This document shows, in pieces, positions 33,853 to 46,345 of a stretch of DNA of 64,000 nt. Under the pieces are notes generated by a model. The model did no database searches. It was given only the letters and a program-made list of their open reading frames with translations, and had not been told where the DNA came from. Each line of letters opens with the position of its first letter. Within the stretch, counting starts at the first letter, position 1. This DNA is from Larus michahellis (lineage: Eukaryota > Chordata > Aves > Charadriiformes > Laridae): NCBI RefSeq assembly GCF_964199755.1, contig NC_133898.1:131984553-132048552 (forward strand), given 5' to 3'. A program made the position numbers and the translations under genes.

Positions 33853-36800
33853 CTATTCGGTGGGCAGTGGGGGGCTCCCGGGGGGGCTGGGGCTGCCGGG
33901 CCGGTCCCCGAAGAGGGAGCTGAAGCGGGCACGGCACTCGGGGAGCAGCCGGCGGCTGGTGGCGGAGGCCAGCCCGGCCAGGCAATGCGCCCGCACGATG
34001 CCCGCCTGCCCGCCCGACACCAGCCAGCCGTGCGAGTCCAGGTTGGGGCTGAAACGCACCTGCGGGAGGAGAAGGGGGTCAGGAGGGAGGGGGCCGAGGT
34101 GCCGGCACCCCCCCGGCGGCGGCAGCCCCCTCACCTTGTGCAGGGACTCCAGCTGCAGGCGGTCGAGGCTGAGCTCTGCCTTGGCCTCCTGCGAGTGCAT
34201 CCTGCGCATGGGCTCCCGGCTGGGGAAGTTCCTGAAGCTGCGCTGCGGAGCGGCAGCACCCCCGTGAGCAGCGCGGCCGGGGCTGCGCACACCGCGGCCC
34301 CGGGCGCCTGCTGCTCGGCCAGGGGACACGGGTCGCCCACCAAACAGCCACGGCGAAGGGCAGCAGGAGCCAGACCCCGACGGAGGGACTGGGCACGGGG
34401 GGGCTGCAGCATGGCAGACCCCAGCCCACCACCCTGGTGCCTCTCCAGCAGCTCGGACCCAGATTTGCCCCACGCCAACCCCTCCAAACATGGCCCGGCC
34501 CACCGGGGAGGGGGGGATCAGGCAGCTGTGACCCCCCAGGCTCCTTCCCAGGGCTGGGCGCCCCAGACTGCTGCCACAGCCAGGACACCGAGCACTGCTC
34601 TGCCCAGGCCTATGCCCCCCACCACCCTGCGACCAAGCAACCGGGGGCTCCCCCAGGCTGGGGGGACAGTGCCACAGAGGCCAGACTGGGCTCCGCTGGA
34701 GGCGAGGGGCTGCCGCAAAGTCACCCTGCTGCTGCCACAACCCCTTAGACCCCAGCCTGCTCCCATGGGTCCCACCCGGGGTCGGGACCATCCAGCTCCG
34801 CTGCCCGCCCGCCCTCCTACCAGGTCCGTGTCCCGGAATCGGATGTAGCTCTTGGTCACCATCTCCCTGTAGTGCCTGGTCTTGGGCAGCGCCGGCTCAC
34901 CGTCCCCCGGCAGCAGATCAGCTTTGTAGACTGGCTGTGGGTGAGACGGGGCTCAGGGCAGGGCCGGGGGCTCCGGAGGCTCTGTCCGCTCCTCCGCAGG
35001 GACCACCAGGGACCGAGCGGGGCTGGGAGCCCTGGGGTCCTGCCCTGCCTCGCAGCACGGTGGGTCTGGGGCAGGGGAGAGCAAGGGGGTGCCACCGTAA
35101 GGGCAGGGGACAAAGAGGGACAGGACTGTTCCACGCGTGAGACTAACCCCGAAGGTCCCAACCCCAGGGCTGAGGCTGCTGCCACCGCCCTTCCCGCCAC
35201 ACAGCGTCCCCCCAGGCGGGAAAGGCAAGACACACGTCACAACACACACATATCACGACACAACACACACATATCACGACACAACACACACAGGCGTGGG
35301 GCAGCAGACACCCCGTGGCAGCTCAGGACGCCGTTCCAGCGACCCAGGAGCCCAGCTCCCACCCTGCCCAGTCCCCAGGGATCACGGCGGCCCCTTACAA
35401 ATCTGCGGTCCGAGGAGCGCTTGACATTGAGGGGGTTGACGGCCAGGTCAGGCAGCACCGCAGCCAACAGCTCGCCGGTGATGTCTCCTGCGGCCACCGT
35501 GTTCAGCCAGTCCGAGCCAGATATGCTCTGCGGGAGCGGAGGGGTGTGGGGTCCCGGCAGGCTCCCCACCACCCCCAGCCCCCACGCACCCCCCTCCACT
35601 CCCCGGGGGGGGCCAGGCTTGGAAATGGCACCGCAAACAAGGACACCACCTCACCCGGCTGCCACTGTCTCTGCTCTGAGGGGCACAGGGTGTCCCCACG
35701 AGCCGGGGACTCACCCAGCCAGGCGGTGTCACCCCCACTGTGTGCCGTGGGGACCAGCTGGGTTTGGGGCAGGCGCCCACCCCTCCAACACAGCCCCCGG
35801 CACAGAACTGCCCTGCACCAGCCTCTTACCCACACAGTCCCCTTGCGAGGGGCCACAAAATAAGCCTTGAAGCCCAAGTACCCGGCGTCGATGTAATGGA
35901 TCCCACAGAGACCGTAACTGCAAGGGAAAGGGAACGGATGAGGACGGAGCTCCGCAAGAGCCAGGCAACAGCCCACCTCCCCAGAGACCCTGGCGGGTGG
36001 AGGGGGGACTGTCCTCGCTCTGGTGACACGTCACAACATCACACAGCAGCTCAGGGCGGCTCCTGGAGGTTGAGAACACACCGAGACCCCAGAACCCTTC
36101 TGCCAAACCGTGTCAGCCCGGGGCCACGCAGCAGCTGCCCAAGGGCCTCGTCCTTCCCCTGTGCCAGGGGCAGCATCCCCCCGGCCCTCCAACACCGCGC
36201 AGACGCAGCCTGACCCAGCACGGCACAGCTGGATGCTGCCGGGGAGAGACAGACCAGAGGGGGCCCTGGGGGCAGCGGGGAGGTGGGACCAGACCCCAGC
36301 AGCAGGCTGGTCCCCGGGCACAGGGTGGGCACCGCCATGGCCCCGGCACTCACGAGGCGTAGCAGTTGTCCTGGGCCACGGTGACCCCGTTGTAGGGCAG
36401 CAGCCAGGCCACCTCGGTGCTGAGGAACCGCTTGATGCTGTTGATGGGCTCGTAGAGCCGCCGCAGATCCCAGAACTTGATCTTGCGGTCGCTCCCTGCC
36501 GTTACCAGGAAGTTGCTGAGAACCAGGAGAAAGGCAGCACTGAGACCCCCGCGCAGGGCTGTCCCCGTCCCCACAGCAGGGACGGGGTAGCCCTGCTCCC
36601 GCAGCACAGCGGTCCTCCCACAGGCAGCGGCGCAAACCCCCCGAGCCCCAGAAAGCCCAACCCAACCTCCTCGGTGCCTCAGGGGGACGACTGCCATCAG
36701 CACCGAGTCCTCTTAAGCCCTTCCTGGCAAAGGAGCCCCGTCTGCAGGAGCGATCCCGCTCTCCCCGGCAGCGCCCGCACCAGCGCCGTTCCCCCCCCTC

Positions 36801-39800
36801 ACCTATCGGCCTTGCACCACTCGATGCTCCGCACCGCGTGGTCGTGGGCCAGGAAGCACCGGAAAGGGTAGAGCTTGAGGGAGCCGTCGGGCTGGTGCAC
36901 GCACTGCAGCAGGGACTTGGTGAGCAGGTTCCAGATGGCCACAGTGCCTGGGGGACGAGACCCGCGCCCCTCAGGAGCTGCCCCGCGACTGCGCCAGCGC
37001 CGGGAGCCACTGTGCCAGGGCTAGCGTGGGTCCCGCGTGGCCGGGGATGGGCAGTGGCGCAGGCAGGGGCTGCAGGAGCGGCCGAGCCAGGGCTGGAGTT
37101 GTAGCCGGGGCTCAGAGGGGGCCAGGACGGCTCGGAAAGGCAGGTGCTGGCAGCGCAGGGAGTCAGACAGGTGGGGGTTAAGCCAGAGCCACATTCCTGG
37201 AGCCGACAGGTACAAGAGGCTGACTGTGGCCAGCCTGCGATAAGCCGTCCCCCTGCCCCGGGGATGGGCAGAGAGGCTCCCGCAGGGGGTCTGCCACTTG
37301 CTGCCCCCACACCTCACCCTCAGCCCCGCCATGCCCTGCCCCGGGCTGAGGCTGGAGGAGCTCAAAGCTCCTGCTGCAGGGCCAGGGCTCTTCGTGCAGG
37401 GGGGGGACTCACCGTCATAAAAACCGGCTGCGAGGTGATGATGGGGCTTGCACGGCATCCAGGAGAGGCTGAAGCACTGGCCGCACTCGGAGGCATTCCC
37501 TGCCTGGACAGAGCCCACCTGGAGCGTGGCGACACACTGCACCTGGAGGCCAGCGGGCAAACATCAGCCACAGCCCCACGCCGGTGCCACCCGCGTCCCA
37601 ACAGATGGGGACACCCATGGGAGCACGGCTCCGCTCTGCCACCCCAGCACCGCGGGGCCGGCGAGCTCTGCAGGTGTCCCGGCCCCCTCCCCAGCTCTCC
37701 CACCAGCCAGGAGGTGGCCGGGTGCCAGCCCCGACGGGGGACCGCAGCGGCAGAGGACACTGACCTTGCAGATAACGTGCTTGTGGAAGGACCCATCTAG
37801 AAGAGAGCAGAGGAGGGTCAGGGCAGGCACCAGCTTTCCTAGAAGCCCCCAGCGATGGGAGCTGCTCAGCAGCCCAGAACCCAGCTCAGTGCTCCCTGCG
37901 GCCCTGGCCCAGGGCTCCCTGTCCGTCCTGCCACGCACTGGGACCAGTGTCCCCACCGCAGCCGAGGAGCAGCAAGTGAGTGCACCCAGCAGCAGAAAAC
38001 AGAGCAGAAACAGAGCAGAAAACCCAAGATCAGGCACCAGCAGGACCCCCAGGAGCCACAACTGCCCGTGCTGGAGGAAGGGGCACCCCGAAGGGCTGCA
38101 CCCCACCACCACCAGCTGCACCCATGGAAGATGCCGTCACCAAACTCAAGGGGAGCCCGTGGCACACGTGGGCCAGCCCAGACGGTGACTGCCGCAAGGA
38201 GGGAAGGAGCAGCCGTGCAGAACGGCAGACACTGCAGAGATCCCTGCGCCCAAACGGCTTGGGGCGAGGAGCCGGCAGGACCCCACATGCACCGGCCATG
38301 TCCGACAGAGAATCTCCCCCACCAGTGACCCACGACACCAGTGCTGTAGGGCTCCCGCTCCCCACTTCTCGGGCCAGAGGGGCCCCCCCATCCCCCAGCG
38401 TGGCGAGGCTGTCCTCAGGCACCAGACAAGCACGTCTGCACCCCAGAGCGCGGCAGCCGCAGGCGGAGGCGGCGCCGTGCCGAGATATGGCGGAGCCATG
38501 CATCTTCTCTGGCACCTCTGTGACAGCCAGGGCACGGCGTGGGGAGCAGCACCGGGCTCCGTGTGCTGGAAACATGGGGTGCGGGTCCCCGGAGCCCCAG
38601 GGAACGCCAGCACAGCCACGCTGAACCGGGAGCCGCCAGCAGGGCCCCGACGCCGCAGTCTGGCACTGATCCTGCGTCTGCAAACCAGCACCCCCAGCCC
38701 GGCTGCGAGGGCGAGGATGGGAGGTGCAGCCGCAGCCGGGCTGAGGCGACGTGACGGGACCCAGACGATGCGCAGGAGTGTTGCCGGGGGTGGGGGGGGA
38801 AGATGCGCGCCTGCCGCAAGCTCCCCACGTGGGGGCTGCGGCACCAGTGCAAACCACCCGGCGCAGGAGCGGGGACGCCGAGACGGGGGTGGAAAAGGCA
38901 GCTACGTGCCGGCGGGAGCCACAGCCAGGCTGGGGTGCAGGGAACCAATTTCCCATTGTCAGCCCTGGACCTGCAGGCTGTCGGCCACGGCTGAGCGGCC
39001 ACGAGCAGCACGCACCGGTCATCAATCTCGCCCGGCGTCCAGCAGATGAGGCTATTACAAGCACCATTAACCCGAGCCAGACGAGAGCTCGGAGCCCCAG
39101 ATCCCGGCTATGACAAACAGCTCGAGCCAGGCTGGAATAAGCAGCTCTGCCGCAACAGGACGCGCTCCCGGCAGCGAGCGAGGAGGCAGGGGGAGGCTCA
39201 GGAACACACTACGGCAGCTACGCCTCGCCCTGCAGCCCCCTCCAGTCATCCCAGCGCTGCCCTGAGTGCCCTCCCAGTCCGCCCAGTCGAGGGCCCTGCT
39301 CCGGGCAGGGACCCACGCCCCAGTCGGGCTGCAGCAGCGTCCCCGCGACCCAACCTCTGGGCCAGCACCGCTTTGGCACCCTCCGACACCAAAAACCAGC
39401 CGCGCTCCCCTCCCCTGCCTCCCTGCCAGCAGCAGGTCCCAAGCGCAGGGCCAGCCGGGGCTCGCCGCAGCCGGTGCTGGCCTGGGGACGGTCCCCCAGC
39501 ACCCGCCCCATGGACCCCCGGCACAGCAGGGCCCCCCGGCGTGGGCAGAGGGGCCCCGGGGCTCACACGCCGCCCAGCCCGTCGCGGTGGGACGATGGCG
39601 GGAGGCCCCCGCCCGGCAGCGCGGCTCTTCCTACCTTTTACCTGGGTTGCCTTGGAGCGCCGCAGGGCGCCGGGGTGCGGCAGGGAGTACAGCAGCACCT
39701 TGCCGTCCGAGAAGGCCACGGCCAGCAGGCCCAGCCGGCTCATCTGCGGGGGCTGCGGAACGACACACGGGCTCAGCCCCGCGGCGCCGTCCCCCGCCCA

Positions 39801-42800
39801 GGGAGGCTGCAGCGAGGGCAGGGACTGAGGGACCCCGGGGAGACCCAAGGTGGCCCCTCCGGCCGCGCACCCACCTTCCTGGTGGCGGTGGGCAGCTCCC
39901 AGGCTCCGCTGGGGCAGAACTTCATGTCCCAGACGCAGCCGTGGTCGGCGGCGATGGCATAGGCCAGTGCGGCGCTGTCGGCGGAGCTGTGGGCAGGGGT
40001 CGGGCGATGAGGAAGGCGGGAGCTGGAGCCCAATGGCTCCAGTACACGCCAGCAGCGAGGCTGGCTACCAGCACCGCCCCCGAGGGGGCCAGGAGGTGGC
40101 TCTGGGGGAGGACGAACCTCACCACCCCCTCAGCCGCGGAGGGACAAGAAGAGACACGGACCCTCCCCAGCCCCGGCGCCACGCAGCCCCCGCCGCACAC
40201 TCACCCCGGCTCCTGCTGCAGCGCGCCCAGGCCCCAGAGCTGCAGGAGCGCGGGGCCCCCGTGGAGCCCGGCCACGCTGTGCGTCTCCTCCATGCTGCCG
40301 TGGCAGTAGACGGCCACGTACTGAGCGGCCGCGGAGCCCTCCGGGGACGGACACCACTCCATGGCCCACACGGGGCCACCCACGAAGAAGGACACGTCCA
40401 GGCGCTCCGCGTGGGGCTGCAGGGAGTTGAACCTGCCCACGAGGAGGGGGGTAAGGACACGGGGCAAGAGCAGGGACAACGTGGGGTGGGAGGTCACGGG
40501 GCCGGGGGGCGGTGGGACCCCAGGGCACTCCTGCTGCCCCGGGGTGGCCGCCCAGCCCCCGGACCTGCCAGAAGCACAGCCCTGAGGGCTACTGCCTGTC
40601 CCAGGCAGGACACCCACGACCCCGGCCACCCCTCACAGACCTGTTCACCCTGTACAAGACGCCATCATCTTCGATGCCCTCCCGCTGGATGGAGAAGAGG
40701 GGAGACTTCTCCTCTGCCGGCAGGTATGGGGCAGCCTCGCTGGGGAGGCAGAAGAAGGTGAGAGGAGAGGACATCTCCTCACCCCTGCCCCTCACCCCAT
40801 CACAGGATCGTACCCCAGCACCCACCCAGCCTCCACACAGCCCACGTGCCCTGCTGCTGGCCACCCAGAGGGCTACCAAGACTCCGTGGCCAAATCCATG
40901 AGACTCCCCAAAGCCCACACCAAGAAATCCCCATCATTCCTGCTGGGGCCTGATCCCACCAGAGGGATGGAGGGTACAGCACCGACCATGCCCTTGTCCT
41001 GCCCTGACGGGTGCGGCCACCTGCTCTCCCCCCCAGCTCACCCCCAGCACTGCCGGGACCTGCCCCATCATGCAGCTGGTGCCCCCCCATCCCTGCGCTG
41101 CTCCACGGTACCTCTCCGAGAGCCACGTCCACTTGTGCGCCAATGGGATCCAGTCGGGGAACTCCCACTGCGAGTACTTCTGCTCCCGCCTGCAGCCGAT
41201 GCGATGGATCTCAGCGACAGCCCCCGCGTCCCGGCGCAGGCAGCTCCCCACCGAGGGCTCTCAGACCTTGCCCTCACCCCCACCTTGCCCCAGCCCCGTC
41301 CGTCACCCCCCGGTGCCTCCCCCGGGCGATGGGGCTCCATCCCCAGCGCTGCCAGCAGAGCACCCACGTTCCCCACAGCACACGCTCTTTTCTCCTCATG
41401 CCCGTGACAGCGATGGTACCCGGGGCACCAGCAGCCACCGCTCCCCATAGCCCGCCCCAACCCCCCCCAGCGATGCTGAGCCCCCACTCACAGGCTGCAA
41501 GTGAGGCTGGAGCACTTCTCCACCGGGGCCATGATGGAGTTGTGGAAGCCGTTGGGAGCGAGGCCTCGGCACTGGGGCTTGGATCTCTGGGGACCAGAGC
41601 AGACTCAGAGCAGGACCTGGCCAAAGGGCCTGTCCCGGGCTGCCTCTGCCTGCCGAAACGCTCCCACCAGCCCCAGGGGGATGCACCCATCCAAAACGGC
41701 ACCGATGCAGCCCACGAGCACAGAGCTCTCCTCTAGCCATGGCCGCAGCGGTCACCCAGACCACGTCACGACACAAAGTCCCATTCTGGGGACTTCCACG
41801 AACTACAGGACAGCCTCCAGGACCCCGTCCCCACCCACCCTCGCTCGGAGCTGCCTCTGCTGGCAGTTAAACCCAGACAGCTCACGCCTGTCTGACAGGC
41901 ACTGACACGCCATCCCCGACCGAGTCCTGTTCCAGGGACGGCATCCAAACAGCCGGAGCTGGGGACACCACACGACAGCTCAGACACTTCGTGTTGCTCA
42001 TGCAAGACCAAAGAAGCGGCCAAGGCAGAGACCCTGCCCTTACCCCTGCAGATGCCACCTTCCCACCATGTCCTCGCAGTGCCTCCAGCTCTGGCTCCGA
42101 TGCCTCACTGAGCGGCGCATCGCTCCCCTCCTCCTCCTCTGCCTGCAGCAACACCTCCTTCGAGGGTACAAAGTCAGCATCTTGCGCGGGATCATCACTG
42201 TCTGTTTCCTCCTCCTTCCTCCTCCGGCTCTGACGCTTCTTCTGGACACGCGCGAGCTCTGGCTCCTGGGCACCCTCAGTGGGAGCCGGGGGCTGGTACA
42301 CGGACGTCAGCTCCTCCGCCAGCTCCTGCAGGTACAGCAAAGCCCTGGGACACCAAAGGCATTGCCCGGAGGTGAGCTGGGGGAGCGTGCAGGGACCAGC
42401 CCTCCCTCCCTCCAGGACCAGGCGGACGCACTCCACCAGCTCGGGGTCTGGGTGAGCAATTTGCTCCTGCCCAGGCTGCGGCAGAGCCCGTCTGGACACG
42501 CTGCCAGCCTCCAGCTCAGCCCCTCAGACATCCATCACCCCCTGTCCCTCCCCAGGGAACGCTGGCCTCCCGGCTCCCGGCAGAGGCAGGGGATGGCGCC
42601 TGGCAGAGCAGCGCGTGGCCCTTTGCCAGCCAGAAAGCAGGAAAGCCAGAGATCTTCCCGCAAGCGCCTCAGCACAGGGGGTTCCCGCACCGGGCACCCG
42701 ACTGCGCCCTGCCTCTGTGCCGCGGAGCGAGGGAACCGGGGCGCTGCAGCCCCGCCAGCTCTGACCCTGCAAACCCTGGGTCGCACAGGCACTTGGAGAG

Positions 42801-44227
42801 CGCAGCCGCTGCCCGAGCTGCCCCCGGAGCACGCGGGCTCCCCACAGGACTGTGCTTTGAGCAGGACATGGCTCCCACAGCTTCTTCTGCTCCCCCCCAG
42901 GCAAGCATGCTCCTCCCAGGCTTGCCAGGAACCGAGGGAACCTCCTCCCCACCGCAGACAACCCACCGCCGTCAAACACTGGCCGCAGGCGAGCTCATCT
43001 ACAGCCCCTGCTGTGCCCCACAGCCCCGCGCTCCTGGGCCCACACACATTCTCCAAAAGCAGGAATAGCAGGATGGGGAACCAGTTTGTCCCACTGACGT
43101 GGGACAAAATCCTTCAGGAAAGACACGGAGACTCCTCAAGGCAAGGCAGAGTATCCCACTGCCCTTCCAAATGCCCCCCGGCCCCCCCATCCACTGCCCC
43201 TGCTCACACTTTGGCTGCCCGCCTCTTGGGGCGCCCGCCGGGGGGGGTCTCCAGGCCTTCCGACGCCTGCTCGCTGCTCCCCAGCATCTTCTGCACACAG
43301 ATGGGCTCCGGGGCCGGGCACTCCAAGTCCTGAGACAGTTTCAGCAGCAGCATCTCCGTCTTGGACTTCCGACCGCGCTTCCCAGGGGCCTTTGGGGGCG
43401 GCACGGACCCGTTCTCCGAGGTCCTCGAGGGCTCGCCATGAGCCCCGGTCTCCGCAGGGGCCGGGCCATTGGGGTCATTGGGAATATTTTTCTGTTTTTG
43501 GTTTCGGGCAGGTTTTTTCTGGGTCTTGGTGGCTTCGTCGCCCTCCTCGGAGCGGCCCAAAGCATCCACATCTCCGAGCGGCGGCGTTTCTCCTGCTGAA
43601 AGAGAACCCCAGCGTCAGCACGAGCACACGGCAGGGTTCTGCCAGCCCCGGCCACGGCCGCCACCGGGCTACCAACGCCCAGCTGGGCAGTAGCCCCATC
43701 CTGGAGCAGCACCGGGTCACGGCGGGGCTCGGACACCAGCAGGGAGGGACACAGAGGGGAATATATGGATGCGGGATGGGAGACATGGACACGGCGGGGG
43801 CATGTATGGACATGGGGTTGGAGACAAGGACATGGAGGGGGACGGACACAGACACCGGGGGGGGATGCGCAGACAGGGGGCTCGGGGACGCGTGGACGTG
43901 GGGGAGGGAGACACGGACACGGCGTTGGAGACGCAGACACGTCAGGGGACACACGGACGCGGGGGGGAACACCCGAGCCCGGCAGCCCCGGGTGCTCTAG
44001 TCGGGGCACGATGCGGTGCCGGGGCCCGCAGCCCGCCCCAGGCGGGCTGCGGGCCCCGGCACCGCATCGTGCCCCGAGGAGAGGCCCGCACCCAGCGCCC
44101 CCCGGTACGTACGGAGGTCCCGGGACTCCCGCTCCCGGCTGCGGCCGGTGGTCACCGATCCCCGGCCCGTCCGGCCCCGGCGGCTCCGTTCCCGGCAGCG
44201 CGGCCCGCGGGCGGCGTTAGACGCCAT
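33853..44227 (-). CDS. GTF3C2: GTF3C2 / TFIIIC110, RNA polymerase III factor subunit
   Basis: TFIIIC binds the B-box of tRNA-type promoters; this subunit is its WD-repeat scaffold. Eighteen coding exons: 44227-44113, 43595-43208, 42344-42044, 41586-41492, 41189-41112, 40739-40641, 40432-40205, 39986-39875, 39743-39635, 37796-37765, 37542-37413, 36947-36803, 36515-36354, 35917-35830, 35527-35399, 34934-34821, 34242-34135, 34059-33853. They total 2640 nt, giving 879 residues (human 911). The basic, charged N-terminus carries AT-hook-like KRGRKSK and GRPKRRAAK. The WD40 region includes [27 protein letters not shown] and [14 protein letters not shown], with the highly conserved [17 protein letters not shown] after it. 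The join from exon 1 to exon 2 (C|GTACGT to CAG|CAGGAG) and thus the first 38 residues are the least certain. The donor at 39635 was preferred to one six codon positions earlier because it alone keeps phase. Confidence 0.9.
35234..35292. repeat. 21-bp tandem repeat
   Basis: Nearly three copies of a 21-bp unit (cacgacacaacacacacatat type) in the GTF3C2 intron between exons 35527-35399 and 34934-34821. Confidence 0.9.
44001..44077. repeat. Perfect 37-bp-arm palindrome in GTF3C2 intron 1
   Basis: The left arm at 44001-44037 and the right arm at 44041-44077 are exact reverse complements separated only by cca. Arms are about 80% GC. Weak complementarity continues a few bases outward. The single-stranded form would be a very stable hairpin. 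Confidence 0.97.
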
Positions 44228-44578
44228 CCCAGAGGCCGCTGCGGGCCGCGCCGCCGCCAGCAGGGAAAGCGGAAAGGCGCGGGGAGATGGCGTCACGGAC
44301 ACGTCATTACTGACGGGCGGGGCGGAGCCGGGGCGGGTCACGCGTGGACAGGGCGGTGCGGGACACCCGAAGCGAGGGGGCAACGGCTCGGAGACGGGAT
44401 GCGTGGGGTGACACAGCGCAATAGCAGAGCGGAGGCGTCGTTCATGCGTCTCACGGCGGCAGATATCGCGACAGGGAGAAGCAGAATTGAACACCGCAGC
44501 ATCATCGGCAGTAACTACAGCCCCGATAAAACTCCTGGTGTGTTTTAAAGTTGATATCTGTCTTTGCACTACCAGCAC

Positions 44579-44742
44579 CAGGGGAGAGCGCGAACGCAGT
44601 CCCCCACTACCACAAATTATGCAGTCGAGTTTCCCGCATTTGGGGAAATCGCAGGGGTCAGCACACCCGGAGTGCAGGGGATGAGCCTCGCCCTCGGAAA
44701 ACCACCTGCCTGATCATGGTGTCTCTCCTGCCAGGTAAGTAT
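44579..44742 (-). ncRNA. RNU1: U1 snRNA gene, copy 1
   Basis: A 164-nt U1 RNA, the usual length. Its 5' end ATACTTACCTG pairs with 5' splice sites; the Sm site AATTTGTGG and stem-loops I-IV are all present. Relative to human U1, loop I has C33G and A35C and the U1A-binding loop has A65C and U66C, shared with copies 2 and 3. Copy 1 alone also has G17A and C48G at the base of stem I. A 3' box (gtgcaaagacag) follows. It ends 352 bases upstream of the GTF3C2 start codon on the same strand. Confidence 0.95.
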
Positions 44743-44930
44743 GACTCCACCCCACACACAACACCCCCTGCACCACGCCGCACGCACACACACCGCACGA
44801 CGACAACCCCCGCGCCACCCCGTGCCCCCCCCAAACCACGCCGCGTCTCGCGCCCCCAACCTCGGCCCGGGCCTGACCCGCGCAGCGCCCGCCTTCCCCC
44901 GCGGACGGCGGCGGCGCGGCGGGAACGGCT

Positions 44931-44960
44931 CCCGTCATGCGTGGCGGCACTGATCTGCAT
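44931..44960 (-). promoter_or_regulatory. U1 copy 1 distal sequence element
   Basis: Minus-strand octamer-like ATGCAGAT (44953-44960) next to a ZNF143/Staf-type CCCGTCATGC (44931-44940, plus-strand read), about 190-220 bases upstream of the U1 start. This pairing is the known enhancer design of snRNA genes. Confidence 0.75.
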
Positions 44961-45124
44961 ATCCCCGCCTCCACGCCCACAAGGCCCCGCCCCTGCCGCC
45001 CCGACCCGACTGTGGCGCGCTCTGCGTGGCCCCGCCCCTTTCGTAAGGCCACGCCCCTCATGCCAGGCACCGCCCATCACAGCCGGGGGCGGGGGGGGCT
45101 GCAGCCGCGGCCTCTCCCGTCCGT

Positions 45125-46345
45125 AGAATCATGGAATCATTCGGGTTGGAAAAGACCCTTGGGATCATTGAGCCTAAACCTCCCCTGCTGCAGCTTGAAC
45201 CCATTCCCTCTTGTTCTATCGCTAATTACCTGGGAGAAGAGACCGGCACCAACCTCTACAATGGCCTTTCAAGTAGTTGTAGAGAGTGATGAGGTCTCCC
45301 CTCAGCCTCCTCTTCCTCAAACTAAACAGTCCCAGCTCCTTCAATCGCTCCTCATCAGATTTATTCTCCAGGCCCTTCACCAGCTTCGTTGCCCTCCTCT
45401 GCCCTCGCTCCAGCACCTCGAGATCTCTCTCGTATTGAGGTGCCCAGAACTGGACACAATACTCAAGGTGTGGCCTCACCAGTGCTGAGTACAGGGGGAC
45501 AATCACCTCCCTCCTTCTGCTGGTCACACTATTTCTAATACAAGCCAGGATGCCATTGGCCCTCTTGGCCACCCGGGCACACTGCTGGCTCATGTTCAGC
45601 CCCTTGTCAATTAGAACCCCCAGGTCCTTTTCTGCCAGGCAGCTCTCCGGCCACACTGCCCCAAGCCTGGAGCGATGCATGGGGTTGTTGTGGCCCAAGC
45701 GCAGGACCCGGCACTTGGCCTTGTTGAAGCTCATACCGTTAGTGTTGACCCATCGATCCAACCTCTCCAAGTCTCTCCGTAGAGCCTCCCTATCCTCATG
45801 CAGATCAACACTCCCACTTAGCTTCGTGTCATCTGCAAACTTGCTGATGATACACTCTATGTCCTTATCAAGGTCATCAATAAAGATGTTAAACAGAAAT
45901 GGTCCCAACACCGAGCCCTGAGGGACACCACTTGTGACCGGCTGCCAGCTAGATTTAACTCCATTGACCACCACTCTTTGGGACTCCCCATCCAGCCAGT
46001 GCTTGATCCGGCAGATCGTATGCTCATCCAGGCCATGAGCCGCCAGTTTTTCCATGAGAATTCGATGGGGGACCGTGTCAAATGCTTTTCGAAAGTCTAA
46101 CTAGACAATATCCACAGCCTTTCCCTCATCCAATAATCGGGTCATCTTGTCATAGAAGGAGATCAGGTTCGTCAGGCAGGACCTGCCTTTCACAAACCCA
46201 CGCTGACTAGGCCTGATCCCCTGGTTGTCCATTAGATGACTTGCAATGGCACTCAAGATGATCTGCTCCATGACCTTCCCTGCTACCGAGGTCAGACTGA
46301 CAGGCCTATAGCTTCCTGGATCCTCCTTTCTGCCTTTTTACGTCC
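45125..46345 (-). mobile_element. CR1 LINE with intact C-terminal RT frame
   Basis: A 5'-truncated CR1 of about 1.2 kb. Minus-strand 46055-45222 is open for 277 codons and carries [20 protein letters not shown] (catalytic DD), [12 protein letters not shown] and the C-terminal reading frame. Upstream, a tag codon near 46101 interrupts the frame at the FSKAF box. The 3' tail (gattccatgattctac, minus-strand read) ends at 45125, just beyond the promoter block shared by the U1 genes. It is the best-preserved LINE in the window. Confidence 0.95.

Noticed and set aside
35234-35292. CRISPR-like regular repeats
   Set aside because: It is a 21-bp head-to-tail tandem without unique spacers in a vertebrate intron.
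45222-46055. 277-codon frame as a host gene
   Set aside because: It contains the CR1 reverse-transcriptase C-terminal motifs and ends in the CR1 3' UTR; it is a LINE.
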